DNA of 64,000 nt from Ruminococcus sp. AF46-10NS (GCF_003474435.1 NZ_QRNF01000004.1:78926-142925); one strand, 5' to 3'; shown: positions 1 through 9,344, counted from the stretch's first letter. Notes: generated by a model from the letters alone, not told the origin. Numbers and translations are program-made.

Positions 1-29
1 GAATTGATGAGGAGCTGCCGTTCAACTAG
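1..29 (+). CDS. ssb: single-stranded DNA-binding protein, C-terminal end only
   Basis: Only the last codons are in the window, read in the frame starting at base 3 and ending in TAG at 27-29. They encode an acidic tail ending DEELPFN, the kind of conserved tip by which SSB docks replication and repair partners. The position directly before rpsR matches the common rpsF-ssb-rpsR order in Firmicutes. The rest of the gene lies upstream of the window, so the call depends on the tail motif and synteny. Confidence 0.8.
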
Positions 30-75
30 AACATCTGGATCACAGATGGTATGAATAAGATAGGAGGAAACAATC

Positions 76-339
76 ATGGCTTACAATAGAGGCGAGAGAC
101 CAGATTCTCCGATGAAGAGAAGAGGCGGACGCAGAAGAAAAAAAGTTTGTGTATTCTGCGGTAAAGAGAATAACGAGATCGATTACAAGGATGTAGCAAA
201 GTTAAGAAAGTATGTTTCCGAGAGAGGTAAAATTCTCCCGAGAAGAATTACAGGTAACTGTGCGAAACATCAGAGAGCACTGACAGTTGCTGTTAAGAGA
301 GCACGTCATATGTCCCTGATGCCATACGTTCAGGACTAA
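76..339 (+). CDS. rpsR: 30S ribosomal protein S18
   Basis: Small basic protein of 87 residues, the usual S18 length. It binds the platform of the 30S subunit next to S6. The N-terminal Arg/Lys-rich stretch is followed by the family core containing CVFCGKE, IDYKD and LPRRITG, ending in a basic helix ([11 protein letters not shown]). A TAGGAGG ribosome-binding site lies about 7 bases before the ATG. It follows ssb by 46 bases and is followed at once by a strong terminator, so it is the last gene of the rpsF-ssb-rpsR operon. Confidence 0.97.
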   Translation: MAYNRGERPDSPMKRRGGRRRKKVCVFCGKENNEIDYKDVAKLRKYVSERGKILPRRITGNCAKHQRALTVAVKRARHMSLMPYVQD

Positions 340-351
340 TTCTGATCTTAC

Positions 352-409
352 ACAGAGTCGTTGTTAAACAGATGAACAGCCATCTGGATAACAGCGGCTC
401 TGTTTTTTT
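352..409 (+). terminator. rho-independent terminator after rpsR
   Basis: A long hairpin with arms ACAGAGTCGTTGTT and AACAGCGGCTCTGT (G-U pairs allowed) and an inner CAGATG/CATCTG stem is followed by seven T residues. It ends the ribosomal operon. Confidence 0.9.
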
Positions 410-548
410 GCGGTACAGGCAGAGGGTAATCAGGGTATTTTGCAGCAGATGGGTAATCCTGGAGTTACTGTTCAATGACAATATTTCGCGAGGTGGAAAC
501 GGGATTCTTTCTTATTTCATCATAACTATGGAATTATAATAAGGAATC

Positions 549-557
549 TGGTATAAT
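549..557 (+). promoter_or_regulatory. extended -10 promoter for gdpP
   Basis: TATAAT at 552-557 is preceded by TGG (extended -10). The -35 region 17 bases upstream (TGGAAT) is weak. It lies about 45 bases before the gdpP start. The rest of 410-603 shows no gene. Confidence 0.5.
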
Positions 558-603
558 GTTAAATAACTTGTGGTTTAAATTACGTTGAGAACAGGAAAAA
601 GCA

Positions 604-2657
604 ATGAACAACAAAGTTAAATTTAAAGGGCCTATGAAACACTTTATGCGCTGGCCTCTGTATCTTTCGGTTCTGGTGGTGGTGCTGGACCTGCTGGTGT
701 TTATTGTAAGTGTGAAGGCAGGAATTCTGGTGTCTGTGGGTACTGTGATCTATATTTTTATTGCAGTACAGCTTTTCCGATATCACAAACCGCTGATTAT
801 CAATGATATGATCGCATTTGCCAATCAGTATGATGTGGTGGAGAAGAGGATGCTGGAGGAACTGGCATTGCCATATGCCATTATGGATATGGAGGGCCGA
901 ATGATCTGGTCTAACCGTATTTTTTCGGAGATCACGGGGAGAGATCAGTTTTATAAAAAAAATATCAGCACAGTTTTTCCGGATATTACACCGGACAGGC
1001 TTCCTGTAGCAGAAGACCAGGAGATTTCGGAGATGAGCACTCATTTTGGAGACAGGATCTACCGGGTTTCCATGCAGAGAGTGACAATGGGCGAGGTAGT
1101 AGGGCATGTGGATATCCTTGAGAATGTACCTCAGAATGTCAGCCTGATTGCCATGTATCTCTATGATGAGACAGAGCTTAAGGAATATATCCAGAAGAAT
1201 GAGGACAACAAGCTGGTTGTGGCTCTGGTATATCTGGATAATTATGAAGAAGCTCTTGAGAGTGTTGAAGATGTGCGAAGGTCTCTGCTGATTGCGCTGC
1301 TCGACAGGAAGATCACGAAATATTTTTCAAATTTTGACGGTCTTGTAAAGAAGCTTGAGAAGGATAAATATCTTCTGATCATGCGTCAGAGTTCCCTTGA
1401 GACATTGAAGGAGCAGAGATTCCATATTCTGGATGAAGTTAAGACTGTCAATATCGGTAATGAAATGGCAGTAACTTTAAGTATTGGTGTAGGCTTAAAT
1501 GCATCAACTTATATCCAGAGTTATGAGTATGCCAGAATCGCCATTGAGATGGCACTGGGACGTGGCGGAGATCAGGTCGTGATCAAGAATGGCAACAATA
1601 TCACCTATATTGGTGGGAAGGCCCAGCAGATGGAGAAAAGCACCCGTGTCAAGGCGCGTGTTAAGGCTCAGGCTCTCAAGGAGTTTATGAGCACGAAAGA
1701 TCGTGTGGTTGTTATGGGACATAAGATCACAGATGTGGATGCTCTGGGGGCGGGAATTGGTATTTACCGTGCAGGTAAAACTCTTGGAAAGCCAGTGCAT
1801 ATTGTGATCAACGATCCGACGACATCTATTCGTCCGCTGATGAGCGGATTTATGGAAAATCCGGATTATGAGCCATCTATGTTTGTGGACAGCAATCAGG
1901 CAAAAGAACTGGTAGATAACAATACGGTAGTGGTAGTAGTTGATACCAATAAGCCGAGTTATACAGAATGCCAGGATCTTCTTTATATGACGAAGACCAT
2001 TGTGGTGCTGGATCATCACCGTCGTGGCAGTGAAGTTATTCAGAATGCAGTTCTTTCCTATGTGGAGCCTTATGCTTCCTCAAGCTGCGAGATGATCGCA
2101 GAGATCCTGCAGTATTTTGCAGACGGCCTGAAACTTCGAAGCATCGAAGCGGACTGTATTTATGCAGGTATCATGATCGATACCAATAATTTTACAACGA
2201 GAGCGGGCGTGCGAACCTTTGAAGCTGCTGCGTTCCTGCGCAGATGCGGAGCGGACGTGACACGTGTGCGCAAGATGCTCCGTGATAATATTGACTCCTA
2301 CAAGGCAAGAGCTGAAGCTGTACGTACGGCTAAGATCTACAGAGATTATTTTGCCATTGCCAGATGCCCCAGTGAAGGTCTGGAGAGCCCTACTGTTGTG
2401 GGTGCGCAGGCTGCCAACGAGCTTTTGAATATTGCCGGAGTCAAGGCATCTTTTGTTCTTACCAGCTATAATAACGAGGTTTATATCAGTGCCAGAGCCA
2501 TCGATGAAGTCAATGTACAGGTCATGATGGAACGTATGGGCGGCGGTGGACATTTAAACATTGCCGGAGCCAGGTAAAGGACACAATGGATGAGACCGAG
2601 AAAATGCTGAAAGAAATTATAGACCAATTATATCAGGAAGGAGAGCGGAAGAAATGA
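604..2657 (+). CDS. gdpP: cyclic-di-AMP phosphodiesterase GdpP (DHH family), frameshifted near its 3' end
   Basis: Membrane-bound enzyme that degrades c-di-AMP. Two N-terminal membrane segments (about residues 15-60) are followed by a PAS domain, a degenerate GGDEF domain, a DHH domain (KITDVDALG near 370, DHHRRGS near 468) and a DHHA1 domain with GGGGHLN near 645. As read, the frame stops at 2575-2577, right after the GGGGH motif. One missing base near 2570-2574 restores about 27 more residues ([12 protein letters not shown] and onward), ending in TGA at 2655-2657. That restored stop overlaps the rplI ATG as ATGA, the normal coupled arrangement, so a sequence error or very recent mutation is likely. 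Full length would be 684 residues. Confidence 0.93.
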
Positions 2658-3099
2658 AAGTAATTCTTCTGGAAGATGTTAAATCCCTGGGAAAAAAGGG
2701 ACAGATTGTAAATGTAAGTGACGGATATGCAAGAAATATGATCCTGCCAAAGAAGCTTGGTGTTGAGGCTACATCCAAAAATCTTAATGACCTGAAGCTT
2801 CGTAAGGCAAATGAGGAGAAAGTTGCACAGGAGAACCTGGACGCAGCCAAGGCTTTTGCCGAGGAACTTTCCACAAAAGAGGTTATCCTTACTCTGAAAG
2901 TAGGAGAAGGAGGAAGGACATTTGGTTCTGTTTCTTCTAAAGAGATTTCCGAGGCAGCGAAGAAACAGCTGAATCTTGATATTGACAAGAAGAAACTTCA
3001 GCTGGAGAGCCCGATCCGTACTCTTGGTGTTACCAACGTACCGGTACGTCTTCATCCGAAAGTAACCGGAAGTCTCAAGGTTGGGTAAAAGAGGCATAA
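2654..3099 (+). CDS. rplI: 50S ribosomal protein L9, last residues frameshifted
   Basis: L9 of the large subunit, with the typical start [17 protein letters not shown], a long connecting helix and the C-terminal domain ending [13 protein letters not shown]. An AAGGAGAG site precedes the ATG. As read, translation ends at 3086-3088 after LKVG. Adding one base to the GGG at 3083-3085 gives LKVGVKEA and a TAA at 3097-3099. That matches the usual L9 ending and leaves only three bases to the dnaB start. The damage is minor; the protein should still fold. Confidence 0.95.
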
Positions 3100-3102
3100 T
3101 AA

Positions 3103-4431
3103 ATGGAAGAGGCATTGATCAAGAGGATTCTTCCGCACAGTATCGAGGCAGAGCAGTCAGTAATCGGTTCCATGATCCTGGATCGTGATGCAATCCTGGT
3201 AGCTTCCGAAATTCTGACCAGCGATGATTTTTATCAGAAGCAGTACGGCATTATTTTTGATGCCATGGTGGAACTTTGCAATGAGGGAAAACCGGTGGAT
3301 CTGATCACTTTGCAGAATCGTCTGAAGGAGAAAGAACTGCCGCCGGATATCAGCAGCATGGAATATGTCCGTGACCTTATCGCAGCAGTTCCGACTTCTG
3401 CCAATGTGAAATATTATGCAAACATTGTAAGTGAGAAGGCAGTTCTCCGCCGTCTGATCAGGACTACGGAGGAAGTTGCCAATGCCTGTTATCTGGAGAA
3501 GGACAGTACAGAGACCATTCTTGAGGAAGCGGAAAAAAAACTGTTCAACATTCTTCAGAGAACCAATGGAAGTGATTATGTTCCGATTCAGCAGGTTGTG
3601 TTAAATGCAGTCAGCAATATTGAGAGGGCTTCCAAGCTGAAAGGTTCTGTTACCGGAATTCCCACCGGATTTGTTGATCTGGATTACAAGACATCCGGTA
3701 TGCATCCGTCCGATCTTGTGCTGATCGCGGCGCGTCCTTCCATGGGAAAAACAGCTTTTGTACTGAATATTGCCCAGTATATGGCGTTCCGCAAAGATGT
3801 AACGGTGGCTATATTCAGTCTGGAGATGTCAAAGGAACAGCTTGTAAACCGACTTCTTGCCATGGAATCCCATGTGGATTCCCAGAATCTCCGTACCGGA
3901 AATCTAAAAGATGAGGACTGGACGAAACTGGTAGAGGGAGCAGATATTATCGGCGGTTCCAACCTTATTATTGATGATACACCTGGAATTTCCATTGCGG
4001 AACTCAGGTCGAAATGCCGAAAATATAAGCTGGAACACAATCTGGGGATCATTATGATCGACTACCTGCAGCTGATGAGCGGAAGCGGTAAATCTGATTC
4101 CCGTCAGCAGGAGATTTCTGATATATCAAGATCTTTAAAAGCACTTGCAAGAGAGATTGATGTGCCGGTGATTGCCCTTTCTCAGCTGAGCCGAGCTGTA
4201 GAACAGAGACCCGACCACAGACCGATGCTTTCAGACCTCCGAGAATCCGGAGCTATTGAGCAGGATGCCGATGTGGTAATGTTCATATATCGCGATGATT
4301 ATTATCATAAGGATACTGAGAAAAAAGACATTGCAGAGATCATTATAGCAAAACAGAGAAACGGTCCTATCGGAACCGTAGAACTGGTATGGCTGCCAAG
4401 GTATACACAGTTTGTAAATATGAAAAAGTAG
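3103..4431 (+). CDS. dnaB: replicative DNA helicase DnaB
   Basis: Hexameric 5'-3' helicase that unwinds DNA at the fork. It has 442 residues, normal for the family. The N-terminal domain (PHSIEAEQSVIGSMI) is followed by the RecA-like ATPase with Walker A ARPSMGKT near residue 210, Walker B IIMIDYLQLM near 316, and the LSQLSRAVEQRPDHRPMLSDLRESGAIEQDAD block. It sits immediately after rplI in the conserved gdpP-rplI-dnaB order. A hairpin (GATTTGCT/AGCAAATC, 4462-4489) without a T tract follows. Confidence 0.97.
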   Translation: MEEALIKRILPHSIEAEQSVIGSMILDRDAILVASEILTSDDFYQKQYGIIFDAMVELCNEGKPVDLITLQNRLKEKELPPDISSMEYVRDLIAAVPTSANVKYYANIVSEKAVLRRLIRTTEEVANACYLEKDSTETILEEAEKKLFNILQRTNGSDYVPIQQVVLNAVSNIERASKLKGSVTGIPTGFVDLDYKTSGMHPSDLVLIAARPSMGKTAFVLNIAQYMAFRKDVTVAIFSLEMSKEQLVNRLLAMESHVDSQNLRTGNLKDEDWTKLVEGADIIGGSNLIIDDTPGISIAELRSKCRKYKLEHNLGIIMIDYLQLMSGSGKSDSRQQEISDISRSLKALAREIDVPVIALSQLSRAVEQRPDHRPMLSDLRESGAIEQDADVVMFIYRDDYYHKDTEKKDIAEIIIAKQRNGPIGTVELVWLPRYTQFVNMKK

Positions 4432-4555
4432 AGTTGTGCAGATGAAGTAGTGAGATGACAAGATTTGCTGTATCTTTTTAAGCAAATCAAGTAAGCGGTG
4501 GAGTGTATTGCGAATATCTGCTTAATTATAGTCGATTTATGTCAATCGAAATTTC

Positions 4556-4585
4556 TTGCAAAGCTAACTCACGATATTATATACT
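4556..4585 (+). promoter_or_regulatory. probable promoter and palindrome upstream of the MerR gene
   Basis: TTGCAA (4556-4561), an 18-base gap and TATACT (4580-4585) form a plausible sigma-A promoter. Just downstream an inverted repeat ATGTTC (4592-4597) / GAACAT (4607-4612) with a 9-base spacer could be an operator, perhaps autoregulatory. Confidence 0.4.
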
Positions 4586-4664
4586 ATAACTATGTTCTGA
4601 TTATCTGAACATATAATAAAACTACACATCTGTTCATCTATCCAACCATAAGGGGGCCGTCACG

Positions 4665-5276
4665 ATGGAAAAAAGATATACAGTCAGACAAGCCGTGACG
4701 ATGACTGGCGTGAAATCCTATGTTATGCGCTACTGGGAGGAGGAACTTGACCTTCATATCGGGCGTAATGAACTGGGACATCGCTATTATACACCCTATG
4801 ATATCCAACTTTTTCTCAAGATAAACGAACTGAAAAGCAGAGGACTTCAGTTGAAAGCGATACGAACGCTGATTCCTCGGATGGAGAGAAACACATCTGG
4901 CTCTGTCATGCCTGATGCTAAGATCCTGGACGGAGAGGCAGTGGAGATTGAAGATATTCCACTGAAAGAAACGGAATCACGGCTGCAGGAAGAGACACAG
5001 GGTTTTCATAAAACAGAGAATACTCATATGTCAGCAGATATCAGAGAAGAGGATTTTAAAATAACAGGCCAGGAATCAGCTGCTGATGATAAGATTCTGG
5101 AATTTCAGGAAATCCTGGAAAGACTGATCCATGAAGAAATGCAGCGAAAAAAAGAAGGCGAATATAAATGCCGGTCGCTGGATGAAGCGATACGGAGACA
5201 GCAGCAGGCCAGAAGAGAGGCGGCAGCTGCAACAGAGGGAAAAAAGAACAAAAAAAACAGAAAAGACTGCCGGTAA
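4665..5276 (+). CDS. MerR-family transcriptional regulator
   Basis: 203 residues. An N-terminal MerR-type winged helix-turn-helix (about residues 5-75) begins RYTVRQAVTMTGVKSYVMRYW and includes LGHRYYTPYDIQLFLKINELKSRGLQLKAI, a typical wing and second helix. The rest is charged, probably coiled-coil, and ends in a Lys/Arg-rich tail. There is no obvious Cys metal site or drug-binding domain, so the inducer is unknown. It is a single gene with its own promoter and a shared bidirectional terminator facing the ferredoxin gene. Confidence 0.85.
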   Translation: MEKRYTVRQAVTMTGVKSYVMRYWEEELDLHIGRNELGHRYYTPYDIQLFLKINELKSRGLQLKAIRTLIPRMERNTSGSVMPDAKILDGEAVEIEDIPLKETESRLQEETQGFHKTENTHMSADIREEDFKITGQESAADDKILEFQEILERLIHEEMQRKKEGEYKCRSLDEAIRRQQQARREAAAATEGKKNKKNRKDCR

Positions 5277-5292
5277 AACCGACAGTCTTTTT
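5261..5292. terminator. bidirectional terminator between MerR gene and ferredoxin gene
   Basis: AAAAGACTGCCGGT pairs with ACCGACAGTCTTTT around a short AA loop with one mismatch. It has A-rich and T-rich flanks, so it can serve both convergent genes. Confidence 0.8.
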
Positions 5293-5322
5293 CATAAATC
5301 ACAGCTTATAGCTGACGGTGCA

Positions 5323-5532
<210 letters not shown>

Positions 5533-5552
5533 CTACCAGGGATTCTATTCCC

Positions 5553-5581
5553 ATTCTAATATATCTGTACAAAGAATACAA
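5553..5581 (-). promoter_or_regulatory. promoter for the ferredoxin gene
   Basis: Read on the minus strand, TTGTAT and TAGAAT are separated by 17 bases, about 60 bases upstream of the ferredoxin ATG. Confidence 0.55.
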
Positions 5582-5626
5582 GTACAAATTTAGGAACAAA
5601 TGAAAAAAGGAGTGAACAGCCACCCG

Positions 5627-5655
5627 TTGATTATATAAAGATTTCGTATTATAAT
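5627..5655 (+). promoter_or_regulatory. promoter for the DUF1858 gene
   Basis: TTGATT (5627-5632), 17 bases, then TATAAT (5650-5655). The gene starts at 5710 behind an AAGGAGA site. Confidence 0.7.
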
Positions 5656-5709
5656 AGCAGACACGAAGTGGAGTCATTTCGATAAATCAGTAAAGGAGAT
5701 TACAATATC

Positions 5710-5910
5710 ATGACAAAGGTTACAAAGAGCATGCTGATCGGCGAACTTCTCACCGTAGATCCTAACATTGCACCGATCCTTATGAGAGCGGGAATGCATT
5801 GCCTTGGATGCCCGTCTTCCCAGATGGAATCACTGGAAGAGGCAGCTATGGTCCATGGACTGGATGCTGACGTTCTCGTAGCACAGATTAATGATTTTCT
5901 TGGTGAGTAA
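5710..5910 (+). CDS. DUF1858 domain protein (redox-disulfide type)
   Basis: 66 residues forming one DUF1858 domain: [43 protein letters not shown]. The CLGC motif (a CxxC redox or cluster-binding pair) is the family hallmark. Such proteins often accompany hybrid-cluster proteins, but none is near here. It is likely a small cytosolic redox protein whose partner cannot be told from the context. Divergent to the ferredoxin gene, which may be meaningful or chance. Confidence 0.85.
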   Translation: MTKVTKSMLIGELLTVDPNIAPILMRAGMHCLGCPSSQMESLEEAAMVHGLDADVLVAQINDFLGE

Positions 5911-5933
5911 GCAGATATTTTCTTGCTGAAAGA

Positions 5934-5991
5934 AAAAACTGCTGCTGGAAGATGCAGATCAGAAAGATCTCAGTTCCGGCAGCAGTTTTAT
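5934..5991. terminator. bidirectional terminator between DUF1858 gene and mecA
   Basis: AAAACTGCTGCTGGAA and TTCCGGCAGCAGTTTT form a long stem with A and T tracts at the two ends. It serves both convergent genes. Confidence 0.88.
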
Positions 5992-6001
5992 TATGCAGGT
6001 A

Positions 6002-6766
6002 TCAGAGGAGCAGGAGTTTCTGAAGAGCGTCAGACGTGATCAGAGTTCCGTGTTCCCGGAGATAAGCCTCACCTGCTGGAGTAAATGCACGGCCAACTCC
6101 ATATTCAGAAAGAATGTTACATACCTTGTTGAATTCTTCCGGTGTGCAGTCAGACTGGTGGAGAACCAGCTGATAAACACCATCCTCTCCCTCACGGTAA
6201 AGAATATTGTCACCATTGAAGAAACCATTCATGCCATGTGCAGCCGCGATAACATCATCCAGTCCCGGGAAAGTGTAGAGACGGATCAGTCGGACAGAAT
6301 TCTCGGAAATATGAGAATTGTCCTGAGCTTCTTCAGACGGTGGGGCAGTGGTACTATCTTTCTTCTCTTCAGTTTTCTGAGGAATATTCTTCAGCTTGGA
6401 TTCGCAGAGTTTTTGGAAAATATCAATGATATTATCTGCACCATCGATTTCCACGGTATCAGAAGACTTGCTGCCTTTAAAAGGAGCAAATTTGGAAAAA
6501 CGGGTATCCAGTTCTTCAGGATCTTCTACTTTGGTGATGATGAGAATGATGCTCTCTGCGTTTAGGGGAATTGCTTCGATCATCAGAGGAATGTTATCTG
6601 CCTCAAAACCGAACTGTATCTGAGCCTGCTGCATCATATCACGGAAGAGACGTTTAGCCTTCTCTGTGCCGTAGGCAAGCTCGCTGATACGAATCTGATG
6701 ACTGTCCAGATCCTCTTTCGTCAGTGTGCAGCGGATCTGATTGTCGTTGATTTTTTCTATTTTCAT
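6002..6766 (-). CDS. mecA: adaptor protein MecA
   Basis: Adaptor that delivers substrates such as ComK in Bacillus to the ClpC/ClpP protease. The start MKIEKINDNQIRCTLTKEDL is the family N-terminus. A longer frame reaches 6829, but the ATG at 6766 behind a TAGGATG site gives the expected protein (254 residues). The C-terminal domain (about 150-254) contains LIRLYTFPGLDDVIAAAH and the alternating aromatic/acidic pattern of the ClpC-binding domain. An acidic, Pro/Ser/Lys linker separates the halves. Confidence 0.92.
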   Translation of the reverse strand: MKIEKINDNQIRCTLTKEDLDSHQIRISELAYGTEKAKRLFRDMMQQAQIQFGFEADNIPLMIEAIPLNAESIILIITKVEDPEELDTRFSKFAPFKGSKSSDTVEIDGADNIIDIFQKLCESKLKNIPQKTEEKKDSTTAPPSEEAQDNSHISENSVRLIRLYTFPGLDDVIAAAHGMNGFFNGDNILYREGEDGVYQLVLHQSDCTPEEFNKVCNILSEYGVGRAFTPAGEAYLREHGTLITSDALQKLLLL

Positions 6767-6811
6767 ATAATCACATCCTATGGTCAATAAATTTAATCTT
6801 TTACATACTGT

Positions 6812-6841
6812 ATTATATAACAGCTGCATACAAGATGTAAA
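6812..6841 (-). promoter_or_regulatory. promoter for mecA
   Basis: On the minus strand TTTACA and TATAAT are separated by 18 bases, ending about 45 bases before the mecA ATG. Confidence 0.6.
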
Positions 6842-6891
6842 GATGTTGAATCACAGGAAAAATAAAAAAATTTTAAAATGAGATAAAAAGC

Positions 6892-6919
6892 TTGCATCCG
6901 AACAGAAAAAATGTATAAT
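6892..6919 (+). promoter_or_regulatory. promoter for the structured leader / RNA at 6926
   Basis: TTGCAT (6892-6897), 16 bases, TATAAT (6914-6919). A start 7 bases downstream falls at 6926, exactly where the long closing helix of the following RNA candidate begins. Confidence 0.65.
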
Positions 6920-6925
6920 AAAAAA

Positions 6926-7098
6926 CAGAAAAGCTATCTGACCTGAGCAACAGGACGACAGTAAGGATAACTTAAATTCATACTTTTTCTAAAGACAAGA
7001 TTTCTGTGCTGAGATCATCGGCGGTTCTGCCGGAGCACAGATCAGTAATTTTCCCCCTTTTTAAATAAACGATAAACAGGGTCAGTGTAGCTTTTCTG
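6926..7098 (+). ncRNA. candidate structured RNA (leader or free-standing)
   Basis: CAGAAAAGCTA at 6926-6936 is the exact complement of TAGCTTTTCTG at 7088-7098. The helix continues inward with CTGACC..TG (6938-6945) against CA.GGTCAG (7077-7085, one bulged G), about 19-20 pairs in all. Inside lies a hairpin CTGTGCT (7004-7010) / AGCACAG (7034-7040) capped by CGGC/GCCG, with unpaired flanks of roughly 58 and 36 bases. A promoter ends 7 bases before the helix. The outline (long closing stem, bubble, apical hairpin) recalls 6S RNA, but I recognise no family sequence. It could also be a cis-acting leader for the small gene that follows. Confidence 0.5.
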
Positions 7099-7105
7099 AG
7101 AACCT

Positions 7106-7381
7106 ATGTTGGTGTTTTCTGAAAATCGAACCAGGAAAGGAGGTCAGGATACGTCAAATATATCACAGGTAAAAAAGAAATCCGCCAAATCCATCCGGAG
7201 GGAACTGGAGAGCTATCGTGATAAAGGAATTGAACTTTATCTGGACGGAATACCCAGTACTCCGAAGAAAATCGCAAAAGCCTGTCAGATTGCGGAAGAT
7301 GGAGGATATATGCGGGACTATACAGAAGATGAGGAAGGCAATATCGCCTGTGTAAGCTTTGATTTTATCCGAAACACGTAA
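7106..7381 (+). CDS. small conserved-looking hypothetical protein
   Basis: Function not recognised. The body contains KKKSAKSIRRELESYRDKGIELYLDG and MRDYTEDEEGNIACVSFDF, basic at the start and acidic later, with no membrane segment or Cys motif. The first in-frame ATG (7106) has no good ribosome site. A perfect AAAGGAGG at 7136-7143 sits 7 bases before an in-frame ACG at 7151, which suggests the true start is there (ACG initiation, or an ATG altered by mutation or error), giving 76 residues. It lies just behind the structured RNA candidate. Confidence 0.6.
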   Translation: MLVFSENRTRKGGQDTSNISQVKKKSAKSIRRELESYRDKGIELYLDGIPSTPKKIAKACQIAEDGGYMRDYTEDEEGNIACVSFDFIRNT

Positions 7382-7541
7382 AGAAAGGCAGACTGTAGAT
7401 ATTTTCTTGAATGATAAACAGAACTGATAAGTTTTCCCTGAACTCATACATTACACAATGAGGAAATATCCACAGCCTGCATAAAGGAAATCTAAACAAA
7501 ATATAAAATGTCAATTTTAATAACGAAATACAGACAAAATA

Positions 7542-7550
7542 TGTTATAAT
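7542..7550 (+). promoter_or_regulatory. extended -10 promoter for the GH18 gene
   Basis: TGT followed by TATAAT (7545-7550). No good -35 hexamer is seen. The gene starts at 7592. Confidence 0.5.
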
Positions 7551-7591
7551 GAAAAAGATTTTATAGTATTTTGCACCGAAAGGAAGAAGAA

Positions 7592-9241
7592 ATGACGAAA
7601 AAACGTATGCCTGTCCTGGTAGTATGTCTGTTGATCGTATTGGTCGCTCTTGTGGGAGGGGCCGCTTATGGGATCAATAAACTTATTCCAACCGGGAAGC
7701 AGATGAGTCTGTCCGATTATTATGGACAGAATGCAGATGGAGAAGCAGCATTGATACTGGGAACTGAGAAGCTTGATCAGAAGGCACTGATTTCCGGTGA
7801 TGATGTGTATCTTCCAATTGATGTTGTAGATGGATATCTCAATCAGAGATATTACTGGGATAGTGAAAACAAGAAGATCCTGTATGCGACTCCGTCCAGT
7901 CTTACAGAGGAAAAAGCTTCTGACAGTGCAGGCGGGATGGTATGGCTGAAAGATAACAGTGTTTATCTTCATCTTGATTATGTCAAAAAGTATACAGACA
8001 TCGATGCATATATAAATAAAGATCCTGACAGGATTGCAATACAGAATAAATTTAGCAATATAGAAACGGTTACTGTGAAAAAGGATACAGTGATCCGTTA
8101 CCGTGGTGGAATTAAATCAGAAATTCTCACAGAAGTACCGAAGAATACAGTTCTCCGTCTGCTCAATGAAGGGGAGGACTGGGATCAGGTTGCTACAGAT
8201 GATGGTTATATCGGTTATATTCAAAAGAAGAAAGTAAGTGCAGCGGACGCTACCACTTATGAGAGAGATTTCAAGTCAGAAACATATACTTATCTGACGA
8301 TGGATGAGCCGGTGAATCTGGTATGGCATCAGACAACAAGCACAGATGCCAACAATTATTTTTCTGACGTAACGCAGAATATGACAGGTGTGAACGTGAT
8401 CTCACCTACATGGTTTTCCATAGCTGATAATTCGGGTAATATCACAAACATTGCATCTGGAGAGTATGTGATGCAGGCTCATGAAAAAGGTTTGAAAGTG
8501 TGGGGACTTGTAGATAATTTCAGTGAGAATATAAGCACGACTACAGTTCTTTCCAGCACCAGTGCAAGACAGAATCTGGAGGGACAGCTGATAGCAGGTG
8601 CATTGAAAACAGGACTTGATGGAATCAATGTGGATTTTGAATCTTTAAGTGAGGATGTTGGAATCCATTTTCTGCAGTTCCTTCGGGAGCTTTCCATTCA
8701 GTGTCATGAGAACAATCTGGTACTTTCTGTGGATAACCCGGTTCCGGAGAATTTTACCAGTCATTATGACAGAGCTGAGCAGGGAAAAGTTACCGATTAT
8801 GTGATCATTATGGGGTATGATGAACATTATGTGGGATCTGAGGCAGGTTCCGTGGCATCGCTTCCGTGGGTAGAGCAGGGTGTGAAAGATACACTTACAG
8901 AGGTTCCGGCAGAGAGGACGATACTTGCAGTTCCGTTTTATACCAGGCTCTGGAAGACAACAGATGGAGGGGCCCTGACAAGTGAAGCAATCGGAATGGA
9001 TCAGGCACAGAAGGTGATTGCAGACAATGGAGCAGAGACTTACTGGGATAAGACAACAAGCCAGAATTACGGAACCTATGAAGGGGATGGAGCTACATAC
9101 CAGATCTGGCTGGAGGATTCCAAGTCCATTGCAGAGAAAGTTAAGCTGATCTCAAAATATAAACTTGCAGGTGTGGCAGAGTGGAAACTTGGATTTGAGA
9201 ACAGCGGGATCTGGAAGACTATTGCAAAGAACCTTTCCTGA
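7592..9241 (+). CDS. GH18-family glycosidase with N-terminal membrane anchor
   Basis: 549 residues from the ATG at 7592, chosen over the one at 7571 because AGGAAGAAG lies just before it. A signal-anchor (MPVLVVCLLIVLVALVGGAAYG) puts the protein on the outer face. An SH3-like stretch follows (about residues 160-225: VIRYRGGIKSEILTEV, DGYIGYIQKKKV). The GH18 barrel has the catalytic motif DGINVDFE near 343-350 and a terminal strand GVAEWKLGFEN. The architecture resembles spore-cortex/germination glycosidases of the YaaH/YdhD type, so a peptidoglycan substrate is likely though not shown. It precedes cwlD. Confidence 0.85.
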   Translation: MTKKRMPVLVVCLLIVLVALVGGAAYGINKLIPTGKQMSLSDYYGQNADGEAALILGTEKLDQKALISGDDVYLPIDVVDGYLNQRYYWDSENKKILYATPSSLTEEKASDSAGGMVWLKDNSVYLHLDYVKKYTDIDAYINKDPDRIAIQNKFSNIETVTVKKDTVIRYRGGIKSEILTEVPKNTVLRLLNEGEDWDQVATDDGYIGYIQKKKVSAADATTYERDFKSETYTYLTMDEPVNLVWHQTTSTDANNYFSDVTQNMTGVNVISPTWFSIADNSGNITNIASGEYVMQAHEKGLKVWGLVDNFSENISTTTVLSSTSARQNLEGQLIAGALKTGLDGINVDFESLSEDVGIHFLQFLRELSIQCHENNLVLSVDNPVPENFTSHYDRAEQGKVTDYVIIMGYDEHYVGSEAGSVASLPWVEQGVKDTLTEVPAERTILAVPFYTRLWKTTDGGALTSEAIGMDQAQKVIADNGAETYWDKTTSQNYGTYEGDGATYQIWLEDSKSIAEKVKLISKYKLAGVAEWKLGFENSGIWKTIAKNLS

Positions 9242-9292
9242 CAGCTGTAAATTACTGAAACTAAAGAAGGAACATTGCAGCAGCGCAATGAT

Positions 9293-9342
9293 AAAAACAC
9301 TCCCGACAGCATATATTTAATTAAATATGCCGGGGGTGTTTT
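9293..9342 (+). terminator. terminator after the GH18 gene, overlapping the cwlD start region
   Basis: AAAACACTCCCG...GCATAT pairs with ATATGC.CGGGGGTGTTTT, followed by a short T run. The downstream arm contains the GGGGGTG that would serve as ribosome site for the next gene. Confidence 0.75.
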
Positions 9343-9344
9343 GC

